From assembly GCA_005223045.1 (NCBI GenBank), contig NJBM01000004.1, forward strand, positions 124,001-188,000: a stretch of DNA of 64,000 nt. Direction: 5' to 3'. Position numbers and translations under genes: made by a program. This document shows positions 54,627 to 63,128 of this stretch, piece after piece. The notes under the pieces are model-generated. The model worked only from the letters and a program-made list of their open reading frames with translations. It was not told where the DNA came from and searched no databases. This stretch comes from Planctomycetes bacterium B3_Pla. Its GTDB lineage: Bacteria > Planctomycetota > Phycisphaerae > Sedimentisphaerales > Anaerobacaceae. Position 1 is the first letter of the stretch, and each line of letters starts with the position of its first letter.

Positions 54627-55922
54627 ATGAGATTCGTGCTGGATTTGTTGTACCTTTTGGCCGGGATTGCATATAGCCCCGTGGTGATATATCGGGCCAT
54701 CCGACACAAGCGCTACCGGACCGGCTGGGGCCAGCGATTTGGCAGAGTCAGCCGCAGAAGTCCGGAGAAGAAATGTATCTGGATTCACGCTGTAAGCGTA
54801 GGAGAGATCAACGCCGCCAAGACTATAATACGGGAGCTTGAGAACAGGTTTGGCGATTTTGAGATTGTAGTGAGCACTACCACCGACACCGGCTTCGCGC
54901 GGGCGAGAAGCCTTTTCAGCGACAAGCATGAAGTGTTCTACTTTCCTTTCGATTTCTCGCTGGTGGTGTGCCGTGCCTTTATGAACATTCGGCCGGCGAT
55001 TTGCCTGCTGATGGAGCTGGAGGTTTGGCCTAACTTCGTCAGCATTGCAAAACGGCTGGATATTCCTGTAGTCGTGGTTAACGGCAGGATAAGCGACAAG
55101 AGTTTCTCCGGGTACAAAAAAATAAGGCCGTTTGTGAAGGGAGTCTTTGGAAAAGTCACCCTCGTCCTTGCCCAAACGGATGAATACGCGAAACGCTTCA
55201 GAGAGGTCGGCGCTGCTGCCGAAAACGTAGTCGTCACCGGCTCGCTTAAATACGACACAGCTCAAATCACCGACAAAGTGGAAGGCACGGACGCACTTGC
55301 CGAACAACTGAATATCGGCAGCGAGAGATTGTGGGTGGCCGGCGCCACCGGCCCCGGTGAAGAAAAGATCATACTCGACGTGTTCACTCAGTTGGCACAA
55401 GCGGATCAGTTCAAAGACCTTCGCCTTGTAATAGTCCCGAGAAAGCCTGAAAGGTTCGATGAAGTTGCCCAGGCAATTGCCGATGCGGGTTTTAAATCTA
55501 TCCGCTACAGCCTTCTCAAGAATGCTGCGTCGGCACATCCGGGGAAAGAGCCGGTCATCCTTGGCGACACCATGGGCGACTTGCGAAAATTCTACTGCCT
55601 TGCGACCGCAATTTTCGTTGGCCGGTCTCTCGTTCCCATAGGCGGCTCCGACATGATGGAAGCGGCGGCACTCGGCAAGTGTACTATTTTCGGGCCACAT
55701 ACCTTCAACTTCAGGCAAACGGTGGAAGTACTTTTGGCCGACAGCGGCGCCATTCTGGTAAGAGACCGGCAGGAATTGTTACAGACTATGCGCAAATGCC
55801 TTCTCGAACCGGACTTTGCCCGCGGTATTGCGGAGAACGGACGTGAGGTAATAAGAAGAAACAAAGGCGCCACGGCCGGGAGTGTCGAACAAATCGGAAA
55901 GTTCTTGAGCACGACCCGATGA
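54627..55922 (+). CDS. waaA: 3-deoxy-D-manno-octulosonic acid (Kdo) transferase
   Basis: The 431-residue membrane-associated glycosyltransferase adds Kdo to lipid A precursors. The N-terminal membrane segment (MRFVLDLLYLLAGIAYSPVVIYRAI), RYRTGWGQRFG, IWIHAVSVGEINAAKTIIREL, PFDFSLVVCRAFMNIRPAICLLMELEVWPNF, VVVNGRISDKSFSGYKKI and GSLKYD are all diagnostic. The C-terminal half includes FVGRSLVPIGGSDMMEAAALGKCTIFGPHTFNF. It indicates a Kdo-containing outer membrane. Confidence 0.95.
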   Translation: MRFVLDLLYLLAGIAYSPVVIYRAIRHKRYRTGWGQRFGRVSRRSPEKKCIWIHAVSVGEINAAKTIIRELENRFGDFEIVVSTTTDTGFARARSLFSDKHEVFYFPFDFSLVVCRAFMNIRPAICLLMELEVWPNFVSIAKRLDIPVVVVNGRISDKSFSGYKKIRPFVKGVFGKVTLVLAQTDEYAKRFREVGAAAENVVVTGSLKYDTAQITDKVEGTDALAEQLNIGSERLWVAGATGPGEEKIILDVFTQLAQADQFKDLRLVIVPRKPERFDEVAQAIADAGFKSIRYSLLKNAASAHPGKEPVILGDTMGDLRKFYCLATAIFVGRSLVPIGGSDMMEAAALGKCTIFGPHTFNFRQTVEVLLADSGAILVRDRQELLQTMRKCLLEPDFARGIAENGREVIRRNKGATAGSVEQIGKFLSTTR

Positions 55923-55968
55923 GGCGGGCCGTGGGATTCCGCCCCTGATTTTACCGGTGTTTCCTTAT

Positions 55969-56817
55969 CTATTGAGGCTGTTCGATAAACCTTCCGTTGA
56001 CGATCCTCTCCACGTGCTTAAAACCTTTTGGCTCGCGGCGGTCAAAAAGGAGACTCGGCCACTTCTTATTCGATTTTATCGACGTGAGGTTAAGAGTAAC
56101 GCTGAACGGATATTCTTCGTCGTTTCGGGCGAACGTCGTGACCTTTATCAAGGCAGGAACAAAAAAGCTCTCGGAGACTTTCTTGTACCTGTCCAGCTCG
56201 GCAGAGGCGATTGCCTGGCCTTTCGTATCGAAGAACTCGATCTTTCTGACCCGGTAATCACAACTAAAGATGTGTATTTTCTTGGTGACCACGCCCCGCT
56301 CTCGTTTCGTGAGCACGTCAAAAGCGCCTTCGTTCGACAACGACCAATCCTGCTCGGCATCTATCTGTTCAATCCCGAGGGCTTCGAGCAGGGTCCTGGG
56401 ATTTATTACAAGTCCTCCGCCGGAATCCTGCTCGGACCAGAGACCCCAGCAGTACAGGCTTATCTCTTTTGGCCTTATCGCCAGCCAGAACTCCCGTTCG
56501 TTTGAGCCGAGCACCATTGCTTTTGAGACAAGAGGCTTGTCGCCCTGCAAATAGATTTCAGCAGGTGGGTTTACCCTGAGTTTTATGTTTAAGCTTTCCC
56601 TCTGCGGCTTTGTTTTTCCCTCGACATAATACTCCAAACGACAATCTCCGTGAGCCTTCAATGGAACGGCATTCTGCGAGTGTGACTGCAAGGCCGCCAG
56701 CGCATCGGCTACGGAATCTCTGCCCGGACAAATTTTCGTGGGTTGGCGGATCTGCGGCGTGCAGCCGGCAAGAATAAATATTACCGCAACAAAGAACGTG
56801 ATAAGCCTTTCCGGCAT
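55969..56817 (-). CDS. LolA/outer-membrane-lipoprotein-sorting-like lipoprotein
   Basis: The 282-residue product has a lipoprotein signal (MPERLITFFVAVIFILAGCTP; Cys near residue 19). A beta-rich body follows: CRLEYYVEGKTKPQRESLNIKLRVNPPAEIYLQG, and then FWLAIRPKEISLYCWG. This is like the DUF4292/LolA/LolB superfamily that binds lipoprotein acyl chains. A longer frame to 56853 exists, but ATG 56817 with AAGGAG upstream places the signal at the N-terminus. Convergent with waaA. Confidence 0.72.
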   Translation of the reverse strand: MPERLITFFVAVIFILAGCTPQIRQPTKICPGRDSVADALAALQSHSQNAVPLKAHGDCRLEYYVEGKTKPQRESLNIKLRVNPPAEIYLQGDKPLVSKAMVLGSNEREFWLAIRPKEISLYCWGLWSEQDSGGGLVINPRTLLEALGIEQIDAEQDWSLSNEGAFDVLTKRERGVVTKKIHIFSCDYRVRKIEFFDTKGQAIASAELDRYKKVSESFFVPALIKVTTFARNDEEYPFSVTLNLTSIKSNKKWPSLLFDRREPKGFKHVERIVNGRFIEQPQ

Positions 56818-56907
56818 TTTGTGCAAGCTCCTTATCTGTATCTTGGTTCTCATCGTTCCCGCGAAATCTGACAGCGGGCATACATCTGCGCACAGCGCGA
56901 TGCGAGC

Positions 56908-57405
56908 TTACAGGTCCGTATGGAGAATCTCGCCTATCTGCGACGACAATTGCTCGATCTGCTCCTCATCGAGATGTGGATTTACCACCTCGACCGGCCC
57001 CTGGGCGGACTTGTCGCCCGATATCCTCAAACGCCATATTTCCCTGCCGTCTTCGCTTCTGGTTTCATCGTACTTGAAAATCTTTTTTCTCATTAGAATC
57101 AGCGTCAGTACGAAGCGAAAATTCACTTTTTCCCGGTCAGTCTCTTTTTCCAGCCGTTCGAAGAAGGCCATCAGCATCTGGTCATCGACGAACAACTGTT
57201 TCTTCTGGCCGTGCTCAGGTAATTTTGTCTTCCAATGACAAAACACGTCCGGCTTTTCGCTCTCCCAGTAGTCAGAGCAGAAATCCCGCCGCTGCAATCC
57301 CTCTTCGGTTTGCACAAGGGCGCCGTAGTACTCTTCGCCTTTTCCGATTTTTCTGCCGCTGCCGTGGCATTGCCCCGCCGGCTTGTTTATTTCCCAATCG
57401 CCCAT
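56908..57405 (-). CDS. protein of unknown function
   Basis: The 165-residue protein begins MGDWEINKPAGQCHGSGRKIGKGEEYYGALV and contains Cys/His-containing segments (FCSDYW, VFCHW) that might bind a metal. Its second half is charged and helical (FFERLEKETDREKVNFRFVLTLILMRKKIFKYDE). AAGGA lies five bases before the ATG at 57405. An earlier in-frame start at 57453 overlaps the neighbouring gene and is less likely. No family is recognised. Confidence 0.65.
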   Translation of the reverse strand: MGDWEINKPAGQCHGSGRKIGKGEEYYGALVQTEEGLQRRDFCSDYWESEKPDVFCHWKTKLPEHGQKKQLFVDDQMLMAFFERLEKETDREKVNFRFVLTLILMRKKIFKYDETRSEDGREIWRLRISGDKSAQGPVEVVNPHLDEEQIEQLSSQIGEILHTDL

Positions 57406-57445
57406 TTCGTTCCTTGCTCGTCGGTTGCAGGCTGTGGCGTGCAGC

Positions 57446-57802
57446 CTACTCAAATTTTATCCACTCGCTTAAGTTTTGAACTGTTTTGGGACCTATGCCG
57501 GTGATTTTCTGCAAATCATCGGGATGTTGAAAGGCCGGACTCTTGCCGTCTTTTCCATTGAAACTGTTGCGATATTCCACTATCGCCCCGGCTCGGCTGA
57601 TACCCAGGCCCGGCAATCTCACCAAAGACTCGATTGGCGCATCGTTTGGATTTATTCTGCTGTCCAGCTCAACTTTTTGCAGGCTGGAGGTTGATTCACC
57701 TTCCCCTGTATTCGAGATAAAACCGCGGCAAAAGCCGGCAGCGATGCACACGCTGATGACAAACGCGAATGATTGAATGCTGTTTTGCCTGGCTTGGTTC
57801 AT
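57446..57802 (-). CDS. ComEA-like exported helix-hairpin-helix protein
   Basis: The 118-residue protein has an N-terminal membrane/signal segment (SFAFVISVCIAAGFCRGFI). A C-terminal double HhH follows: INPNDAPIESLVRLPGLGISRAGAIVEYR and FQHPDDLQKITGIGPKTVQNLSEWIKF. This is the DNA-binding pattern of ComEA and related proteins, which hold incoming DNA in the periplasm. It is much shorter than ComEA of B. subtilis, with no S-layer or spacer region. Confidence 0.85.
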   Translation of the reverse strand: MNQARQNSIQSFAFVISVCIAAGFCRGFISNTGEGESTSSLQKVELDSRINPNDAPIESLVRLPGLGISRAGAIVEYRNSFNGKDGKSPAFQHPDDLQKITGIGPKTVQNLSEWIKFE

Positions 57803-57866
57803 TGTATCTCGTAAAGTGCCGTCCGTTCAAAGCCCCACTTGCGAGGACCGGGCCACGGTCTGTTCA

Positions 57867-59339
57867 TCAGCTAAAAATGCTGTCGTGCAGTTTCTTGATC
57901 GTTTTAAACGATTCCTTGGGTTCGAGCTTGCTCGTCAACAGGCCGCTATGGGCGATGCTGCTGTTCTCGTTGTCGGCAAGATTCGCATAAGTCACCGAGC
58001 TGACAAATGGTTTGCTAAGCGCTATTCTGCAAAACTGCTCGATCCACTTCCCCTGTTGCGACGGGCTCCACTGCTTATGCCATACTCCGGCGACTCTCCC
58101 GTCGTGCAGGCCCTCACCATCCTGGCTTGGGACCGCCACGTTGGTCATATACAAGGGCTTGGCTATGGGGCCGAAGTAATCCAGAATCGCCGATATTTGC
58201 ATCATATCTCTGACGTGCATGCCGGACTGATTCTTGCCGAATTGCATTTGCAGCCCGAATGCGTCGAAATTGATTCCGCTCTGCACGACCATATCCATAT
58301 AGACCAACGGCGGGATGCTGTTCGGTGTCGCCGTGTAATATTCTCCCCACGGATTGCTGACTTCTACTATTTTCTGGGCCTTGTCACTTGCCTGTTTTAC
58401 GGCCATGTTGGCCGCGCGGGTCATTTCCAGAATCTGCTCGAAGCCGAACCCGAAATGATTAAAAGCATTCAGACCGCTGACGGCATACCAGCAGCGAATA
58501 GCGCCGGAATAGCGAGAGACCACTTTGGAGACGAATCGATACGCTGTTTCCCGAATCTTCTCAAAACCCGCCTTGCTGCTGAGCAGCCATTTGGGCAGAC
58601 ATTGTTTTGAAAAGTGCAGCAACGGCCCTGCACTCAGCATCACCTTTTTTCTGCCGAGCACGTCAATACATGCGTCAATTGTCGAGAAGTCAAAACTGTC
58701 CTTACGTGGCTCGACCTGGGCCCAGTTCATCGGAATCGTTACCGAGCCGAACAGTTGCAGCAAATTTTCAACGTATGCGCGGTTACCGATCTGCGCGGGA
58801 TCTACTCTGCAGCCGAAGCAGCCCGGGCCGAAGCCCTGACTCTTGCTCCTTGTTTTGAAAAGTGACTCCGCCTGTTTTATCGCCAGTTTCTCGGAAACGA
58901 CAATAGCTTTCTTAAGTGATTCATCCGCCAGCACGGATGCCTCTGCCGGGACTGAGATCTTTTGAATCGCCTGAACAAACAGATGCTGGGCCTCCTTCAA
59001 CGAACCTGCGAGGCCCTCGATGCCGTTGAGGAACAGCCAGTCCTCCCGCTTGTTGACGATCTGCATCAGCTTGGCGCGTGCTATCTCAACGTTCAGATTG
59101 TAGGGTTTTTCCCTCTCGGGCAGACAGGTTGTCGACAAAAGCACTTTGCCAAAGCCGTCTATGGGCCACAGCAGGGCCAATCCTGCCGTTTCCAGATTTG
59201 ACTTTTCGCACTGGACAGAGCCGTTCTTGAAGGCAATCTGGGCTCGGCGGATGCCGATTCCATCGCCGCCGAAAAGATAGGCGCCGCACAACGTGAATTT
59301 ATCCACAACCTTGCCGTTCTTAAAGACCCGGAATTTCAC
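57867..59339 (-). CDS. GH10-like protein lacking both expected catalytic glutamates
   Basis: The 490-residue product has an N-terminal beta-domain of about 110 residues and a GH10-type TIM barrel (about 170-490). The barrel follows the planctomycete GH10 plan: FGSVTIPMNWAQVEPRKDSFDFSTID, SNPWGEYYTATPNSIPPLVYMDMVVQSGINFDAFGLQMQFG, and WHKQWSPSQQGKWIEQFCRIALSKPF. At the acid/base position (usually a VNE-like motif) it reads WYAVSGLNAF, and at the nucleophile position (usually a TE motif) it reads YMTNVAVPS. GTG 59339 lies five bases after AAAGGA; the frame runs further upstream to 59489 without signs of coding. No signal peptide is seen at this start. Confidence 0.75.
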   Translation of the reverse strand: MKFRVFKNGKVVDKFTLCGAYLFGGDGIGIRRAQIAFKNGSVQCEKSNLETAGLALLWPIDGFGKVLLSTTCLPEREKPYNLNVEIARAKLMQIVNKREDWLFLNGIEGLAGSLKEAQHLFVQAIQKISVPAEASVLADESLKKAIVVSEKLAIKQAESLFKTRSKSQGFGPGCFGCRVDPAQIGNRAYVENLLQLFGSVTIPMNWAQVEPRKDSFDFSTIDACIDVLGRKKVMLSAGPLLHFSKQCLPKWLLSSKAGFEKIRETAYRFVSKVVSRYSGAIRCWYAVSGLNAFNHFGFGFEQILEMTRAANMAVKQASDKAQKIVEVSNPWGEYYTATPNSIPPLVYMDMVVQSGINFDAFGLQMQFGKNQSGMHVRDMMQISAILDYFGPIAKPLYMTNVAVPSQDGEGLHDGRVAGVWHKQWSPSQQGKWIEQFCRIALSKPFVSSVTYANLADNENSSIAHSGLLTSKLEPKESFKTIKKLHDSIFS

Positions 59340-59568
59340 TTTTTTCCTTTGCTCATTAGCGTTCAGCGTCAATTGTATGATAACGGCGTGCTCGGCATCC
59401 GGTCCCCATGCAGGCGGATTCAGGAGTCTATGAGCCTGCCGGCTATGCCCAGCAACTGGTTGCCGATTATAGCGGTCACATCCCGGCAAGACAACTCAAA
59501 CTTTGCTTTGAGGTAATTTTGTCCGGTTTCGGAATGCGTTGGAAAATGCGAAATGCGCGATTTGGAGG

Positions 59569-60039
59569 TCAATTTGATGCTATGTCGCTCTGACCACATA
59601 CGCGGTAGTGCTTCATTTGAACTTCGTAAAGGTGATTGTTCTTCTCGATGAGCTTGGCTATCAAGCCGAGTTGATTGAGCAGCACTTCAATCAGGTCGAT
59701 GTTTACCAGGGTCGATTCGGGGCTGTATTGCGGCAGAACAATGACCGTGTATCCGCAGTTGCTGTTGTCCGTGGCTAATTGTGCGGCAATGACACTGCAC
59801 TCGCCGGCTTGTGTCACAACCGGCTCGGCGCCATCATCGATCTTGTCGCAAAGTTCTTTCAGGAAGGACTCGCTGATGTCAAGCTTGTCGAATTTCTCCG
59901 AGTCGCTGGGCCAGCTATTTCCGTTTCTGTCCATGATTAACATCACGGGCCCCTGCTCGGGCAGAACTTCAAAAACCTGCTGTGCGATATGCTCATTGAG
60001 CATAAAATCCGAAGATGACAGCGACTCGTATATATTCAT
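59569..60039 (-). CDS. small soluble protein of unknown function, possibly a GAF-like regulator
   Basis: The 156-residue protein begins MNIYESLSSSDFMLNEHIAQQVFEVLPEQGPVMLIMDRNGNSWPSD. The alternation of helices and strands (PVMLIMDRNG, VIAAQLATDNSNCGYTVIVLPQ) and the C-terminal helix (LGLIAKLIEKNNHLYEVQMKHYR) would fit a GAF-type sensor fold. That is inference only. It lies between the GH10-like gene and the amidase, downstream of the partner-switch genes. Confidence 0.6.
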   Translation of the reverse strand: MNIYESLSSSDFMLNEHIAQQVFEVLPEQGPVMLIMDRNGNSWPSDSEKFDKLDISESFLKELCDKIDDGAEPVVTQAGECSVIAAQLATDNSNCGYTVIVLPQYSPESTLVNIDLIEVLLNQLGLIAKLIEKNNHLYEVQMKHYRVCGQSDIASN

Positions 60040-60225
60040 TCGATTGGCTCCTTGCTCACTTCTTGAATAATGTCACCAGCAGGAACTTCGGTATAATAAC
60101 AGGGCAACTTTCCACTCTGTCATATTTTGGCCTAATTTCGCTTATAAAGTGCAATTGTTGTGTTGGGGCGTGAGCTTATAGGACCCAATGGGCCGGCTAT
60201 TCGGATGGGGACTACGGAGCGGAAT

Positions 60226-60891
60226 TCAGGAGCCGAACATCTCTTTGAGCCTGGACAATGGCGAGTTTCTGCCGGGACAGTCGGTTACAATCGCTCCCGG
60301 GGTTCTGTTGTGACCGTAGATTCGGGTTATCGAGATTCCGTATCGCTGCTGCAGGAAGCGGGTCAGTTTCAAAAGGGATTGCATCTGTCGGATGGTGGGC
60401 CTGGTGTGATTGAAATTGCCGACGAGGCAGATGCCTACCGCATCTTCGTTGGCCCAATTGCCCGGAGTTTTGCAGTGTGCCCCCGTTCGCTGCTCTCGCC
60501 AGCGAAACGTAACCTCTACCTGCCCGTCGCCGCTGTCGGAGCCGTTGCCTATCAGAAAATCGTAGCCAATGCCGTCCCAGCGGTTCTCTTCCCTGTGCAG
60601 TTTATCGAAAATAGCGGCGTTGCCATTTTCCGTCGCCGAGTGATGTATAACTATGGCTGTCCATTTCCGCTCCACCTGAGAAGGCGGCAGCCAGTCTCTT
60701 GGGACATTGCCGACAAACTTTACCGGCTTTGGAGCCGGCGGCCTGACGACGCTTGATCGAAAGATTCTGGGTTTAGGCTGGGGATTGTGAACGATCTTAG
60801 GCATCGGCTCGTTATTAGCACAACCGCCCAAGACAAGCAGCAAACCGCAGAAAATAGAGACTTTGCTGAACATTATTAGCTGATATTTCAT
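60226..60891 (-). CDS. lipoprotein N-acetylmuramoyl-L-alanine amidase (PGRP/AmiD type)
   Basis: The 221-residue product has a lipoprotein signal (SIFCGLLLVLGGCANN) and a Pro-rich linker. The zinc amidase domain has TAIVIHHSATENG, GIGYDFLIGNG, VGICLVGNFNHTRP and YGHNRTPGAIVTDCPG. The zinc ligands are the first His of HHS, the His in YGHNR and the Cys in TDCPG, as in Amidase_2 enzymes. It cuts peptide stems from peptidoglycan. Several longer in-frame starts up to 61011 would place the signal internally, so ATG 60891 is used, although no ribosome site is evident. Confidence 0.85.
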   Translation of the reverse strand: MKYQLIMFSKVSIFCGLLLVLGGCANNEPMPKIVHNPQPKPRIFRSSVVRPPAPKPVKFVGNVPRDWLPPSQVERKWTAIVIHHSATENGNAAIFDKLHREENRWDGIGYDFLIGNGSDSGDGQVEVTFRWREQRTGAHCKTPGNWANEDAVGICLVGNFNHTRPTIRQMQSLLKLTRFLQQRYGISITRIYGHNRTPGAIVTDCPGRNSPLSRLKEMFGS

Positions 60892-60943
60892 TATATTTAC
60901 TACTGAGTCTTTCTTTGATTCGGTTAGCGAGCCCTCGTTGCGG

Positions 60944-61399
60944 CTACGTGCTCGTCGGGTCCTGGTTTCCCGTGAAATGCGGTTTTTCTTTATATCTGAC
61001 CATATACACACTATTGCCTTGCTCGTTGAATTTCACTATATCCATATACGAGTTCATCAGGAGTAATCCTCTGCCCCCGGGCTCGTAAAGACCCTTGCCA
61101 AACCGCGGATCCTCCACGGATTCCGGCTCGAATCCGCTTCCCTCGTCAGTTATGGATATTTCGACCTTATCCGGGTCAACACAATAATCAATCTTGACCT
61201 TCTTTGCGGGGTCCATCTTGTTGCCGTGCTTGACGGCGTTGAGAAAGGCCTCCTCCAACGTCAAATGAACGGCGAAAATATCATCGTTGTCGAATTTGTT
61301 CTCTTCGAGCTTGGACAGAATCTGCTTGCACACATCGGTAACGGCAGATGATTTGCTTTCGACCACTATTGAGCAGTTGCCTGGTGCTTCGGATGCCAT
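60944..61399 (-). CDS. rsbW: RsbW-like serine-kinase anti-sigma factor
   Basis: The 151-residue GHKL ATPase has the N-box LTLEEAFLNAVKHGN, the G1-box ITDEGSGFEPE and the G2-like GRGLLLMNSYMD. RsbW/SpoIIAB/BtrW proteins bind a sigma factor and phosphorylate their STAS antagonist. The antagonist gene is directly upstream (26 nt), so the pair probably forms a partner-switch. No sigma factor or PP2C phosphatase gene is adjacent. Confidence 0.88.
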   Translation of the reverse strand: MASEAPGNCSIVVESKSSAVTDVCKQILSKLEENKFDNDDIFAVHLTLEEAFLNAVKHGNKMDPAKKVKIDYCVDPDKVEISITDEGSGFEPESVEDPRFGKGLYEPGGRGLLLMNSYMDIVKFNEQGNSVYMVRYKEKPHFTGNQDPTST

Positions 61400-61424
61400 A
61401 ACTTACAGAGCAAACCCCCTTTAC

Positions 61425-61793
61425 CTAATCGGCTTGAGATAAATCTTCGGCTGCGCTTTCAACGTCTTTACATATATCGAAAGTTTTAGTCAGTCGCGTT
61501 ATTTTGAAAATCTCGTAAATTTTCGGATTTATGTTGCAGAGCCGCAATTTCCCATCGCGTTCGTAAATCCTCTTGCTGATCCTGATTAGCAGCCCCAAAA
61601 CAGCCGATGATAGGAATCGGACGTTGCCGAAGTCCAAAATCAGGCTTATCCGCTCGGCCTGCTCGATAATCGACATAATAGACTCCTGGAGGGCCTTGAT
61701 GTCCTGTTCTTCGAGGATTTTCTCGTCGGCGAAACTCACAACCGTAGCCTTGCCGGCGTACTCGATGCTAATATTCGGCTTGATAACAGCCAT
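61425..61793 (-). CDS. STAS-domain anti-sigma factor antagonist
   Basis: The 122-residue protein is a single STAS domain: MAVIKPNISIEYAGKATVVSFADEKILEE, then ISLILDFGNVRFLSSAVLGLLI with Ser residues at the site phosphorylated by RsbW-type kinases, and a C-terminal helix-strand. The start is ATG 61793 six bases after GGGAG; a longer frame to 61817 is unlikely. It is the first gene of the pair. Confidence 0.88.
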   Translation of the reverse strand: MAVIKPNISIEYAGKATVVSFADEKILEEQDIKALQESIMSIIEQAERISLILDFGNVRFLSSAVLGLLIRISKRIYERDGKLRLCNINPKIYEIFKITRLTKTFDICKDVESAAEDLSQAD

Positions 61794-62230
61794 TCTAATC
61801 TCCCGAATAAAAACCATAAAAATGCGGACAAATCGTACGCCCGAACACCAAAGATGTCAAGTCTTTTGCAGTGTACTGACATTTTAGCTCCCACGAGCTC
61901 ATGAAAAGCTCCAGCCCCCCCTTGGGCATGTCTCAGAGCCTGCTCTGAACAACGCAGTTGAAGGGCGTCCTTGTTTAGGATTTAGGGCTTAGTCCTTCGG
62001 ATTTCCGGCCAAAGACCGGCGATCGGCTTTGTTTTTTCAACCTTGGCTCCAAAGGCACAAAGGACGCAGGTAAAGACTAATCCTATCAACTTTGATATAT
62101 ATCATACACACGAAGGGCTGGAAGTCGGAAGTCAAGTGAAATTCAAAAAATGGGGATTTGTTTTAGCTACTGAACGAGATACACTCCACAAGATAAGCGG
62201 GCTGAGCCCGTTGTAGTTGCCTGGGAGGTG
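61794..62230. other. gene-free stretch with composite repeat copy 2
   Basis: About 440 bp. The part next to 61793 should hold the STAS gene promoter. 62021-62165 is the second copy of the block at 33811-33965. No coding frame is convincing. Confidence 0.55.
62021..62165 (+). repeat. composite dispersed repeat, copy 2
   Basis: Shares ordered parts with 33811-33965: CGGCTTTGTTTTTTCAA, AAAGGCACAAAGGACGC, TATATATCATACA and GGAAGTCAAGTGAAAT, ending GGGGATTT. Point differences and small indels separate the copies. Confidence 0.6.
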
Positions 62231-62467
62231 TCAGCAAGATTGGGATAGTGAACCATGCGACGCACGTTCAGCCTGGATGCGATGCATCGCGTCATCGTCG
62301 AAGAATCGCGAGCCACAAGAGCTACACTTGTAGTGCGCCAGCTTCTTGACCGTCAGTCCGTCATCGAGCCGGCAGGTTTCCACGACGCGAATCATCCGCA
62401 TCTTTCCGCACTCCGGGCAAGGAAGCGCCTCAGATGTCGGTGCTTTTTTTCGATGAGATGAGGACAT
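62231..62467 (-). CDS. YgiT-type zinc-finger antitoxin-like protein
   Basis: The 78-residue product has two CxxC knuckles (PCPECGKMRMIRV and YKCSSCGSRFF) like the N-terminal half of MqsA/YgiT. A helix-turn-helix part is not evident, so it may need the partner for DNA binding. ATG 62467 lies inside the end of the upstream gene (38-base overlap); TTG 62479 abuts an AAGGAG and is less likely. Most likely the antitoxin of the pair. Confidence 0.78.
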   Translation of the reverse strand: MSSSHRKKAPTSEALPCPECGKMRMIRVVETCRLDDGLTVKKLAHYKCSSCGSRFFDDDAMHRIQAERASHGSLSQSC

Positions 62468-62741
62468 AAAAGACGTCAACTCCTTCTTTTCTCAGTATCT
62501 TACCTTTAGTGTAAACGTCAACTCCGTCAAAGGTCAATCCTTTGATTACGTAGAGTCTCTCACTCTTCCCTTCCTTTGGATTGCGAGAACGCAGCACCTT
62601 GAATATCGCCGGGGCGTTCAGAATCGCCTCGTACACAAGTTCAGGCGTTAGCGCATCCCTCGCCATCTCGATCTCTGCCTTTTCGGTGAAAAGAACTCGT
62701 CGCGAGACGACCAAACGCTTTATTTGAACAAGGATATCCAT
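62430..62741 (-). CDS. DUF4258-like putative toxin
   Basis: The 103-residue protein has the pattern of the DUF4258/BrnT-like group: LFTEKAEIEMARDALTPELVYEAILNAPAIFKVLRSRN, then YVIKGLTFDGVDVYTKGKI and DVFYVLISSK. It is overlapped by the zinc-finger gene, the usual toxin-first order of YgiT-type modules. Activity (RNase) is inferred from the family and is not proven by motif. Confidence 0.72.
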   Translation of the reverse strand: MDILVQIKRLVVSRRVLFTEKAEIEMARDALTPELVYEAILNAPAIFKVLRSRNPKEGKSERLYVIKGLTFDGVDVYTKGKILRKEGVDVFYVLISSKKSTDI

Positions 62742-62756
62742 AGTCTGTTCAACTAC

Positions 62757-62785
62757 ATTTTACTGTATGTTCTTGCCTGAGTCAA
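62757..62785 (-). promoter_or_regulatory. predicted promoter of the toxin-antitoxin pair
   Basis: On the minus strand TTGACT (62785-62780), 17-nt spacer, TAAAAT (62762-62757), 16 nt before the toxin ATG. Confidence 0.6.
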
Positions 62786-62907
62786 GCGTTGAAGAACATA
62801 GGAATTTGCCACAGAGGGCGGGGAAAGGTCAAAAGGACAAAGTAAAAAGGCAAAATAGCCTCAGAGAACTCAGAGAAATAATAATGTCATCCCTGTGGAA
62901 ACAGGGA

Positions 62908-62975
62908 CAATAATCAATAATCATTTGCCTGGCTCGCGAAGAAATAATCAATAGTCAATAATCAATAATCATTTG
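62908..62975 (+). repeat. 20-bp direct repeat pair CAATAATCAATAATCATTTG
   Basis: Copies at 62908-62927 and 62956-62975. A 6-bp hairpin CCCTGT-GGAA-ACAGGG (62891-62906) lies just before the first. The reverse strand resembles the ATTGACTATTT motifs at 1.53-1.58 kb. Confidence 0.65.
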
Positions 62976-63128
62976 TTTAGGCTCCGGCGCCAACCCCGAC
63001 CTGTGATAGCTTCTAATCGTTCCCCGCCCGTCCCGCGTTTCCTCAGACACGCACCCCGCGCAGACAAAGCCGACCATAAAGACAGCGATCAACAGAAAGA
63101 GCCATATTCTCTTCTTCTCAGGCGTCAT
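62955..63128 (-). CDS. 57-residue putative lipoprotein
   Basis: The frame begins MTPEKKRIWLFLLIAVFMVGF and continues VCAGCVSEETRDGRG, a convincing lipoprotein signal with lipobox CAGC or similar (Cys near residue 26). A short hydrophilic tail ends KQMIIDY. The stop and last codons lie in the 20-bp direct repeat, so the tail is supplied by repeat sequence. There is only a weak GAGAG ahead of ATG 63128. Confidence 0.5.
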   Translation of the reverse strand: MTPEKKRIWLFLLIAVFMVGFVCAGCVSEETRDGRGTIRSYHRSGLAPEPKQMIIDY

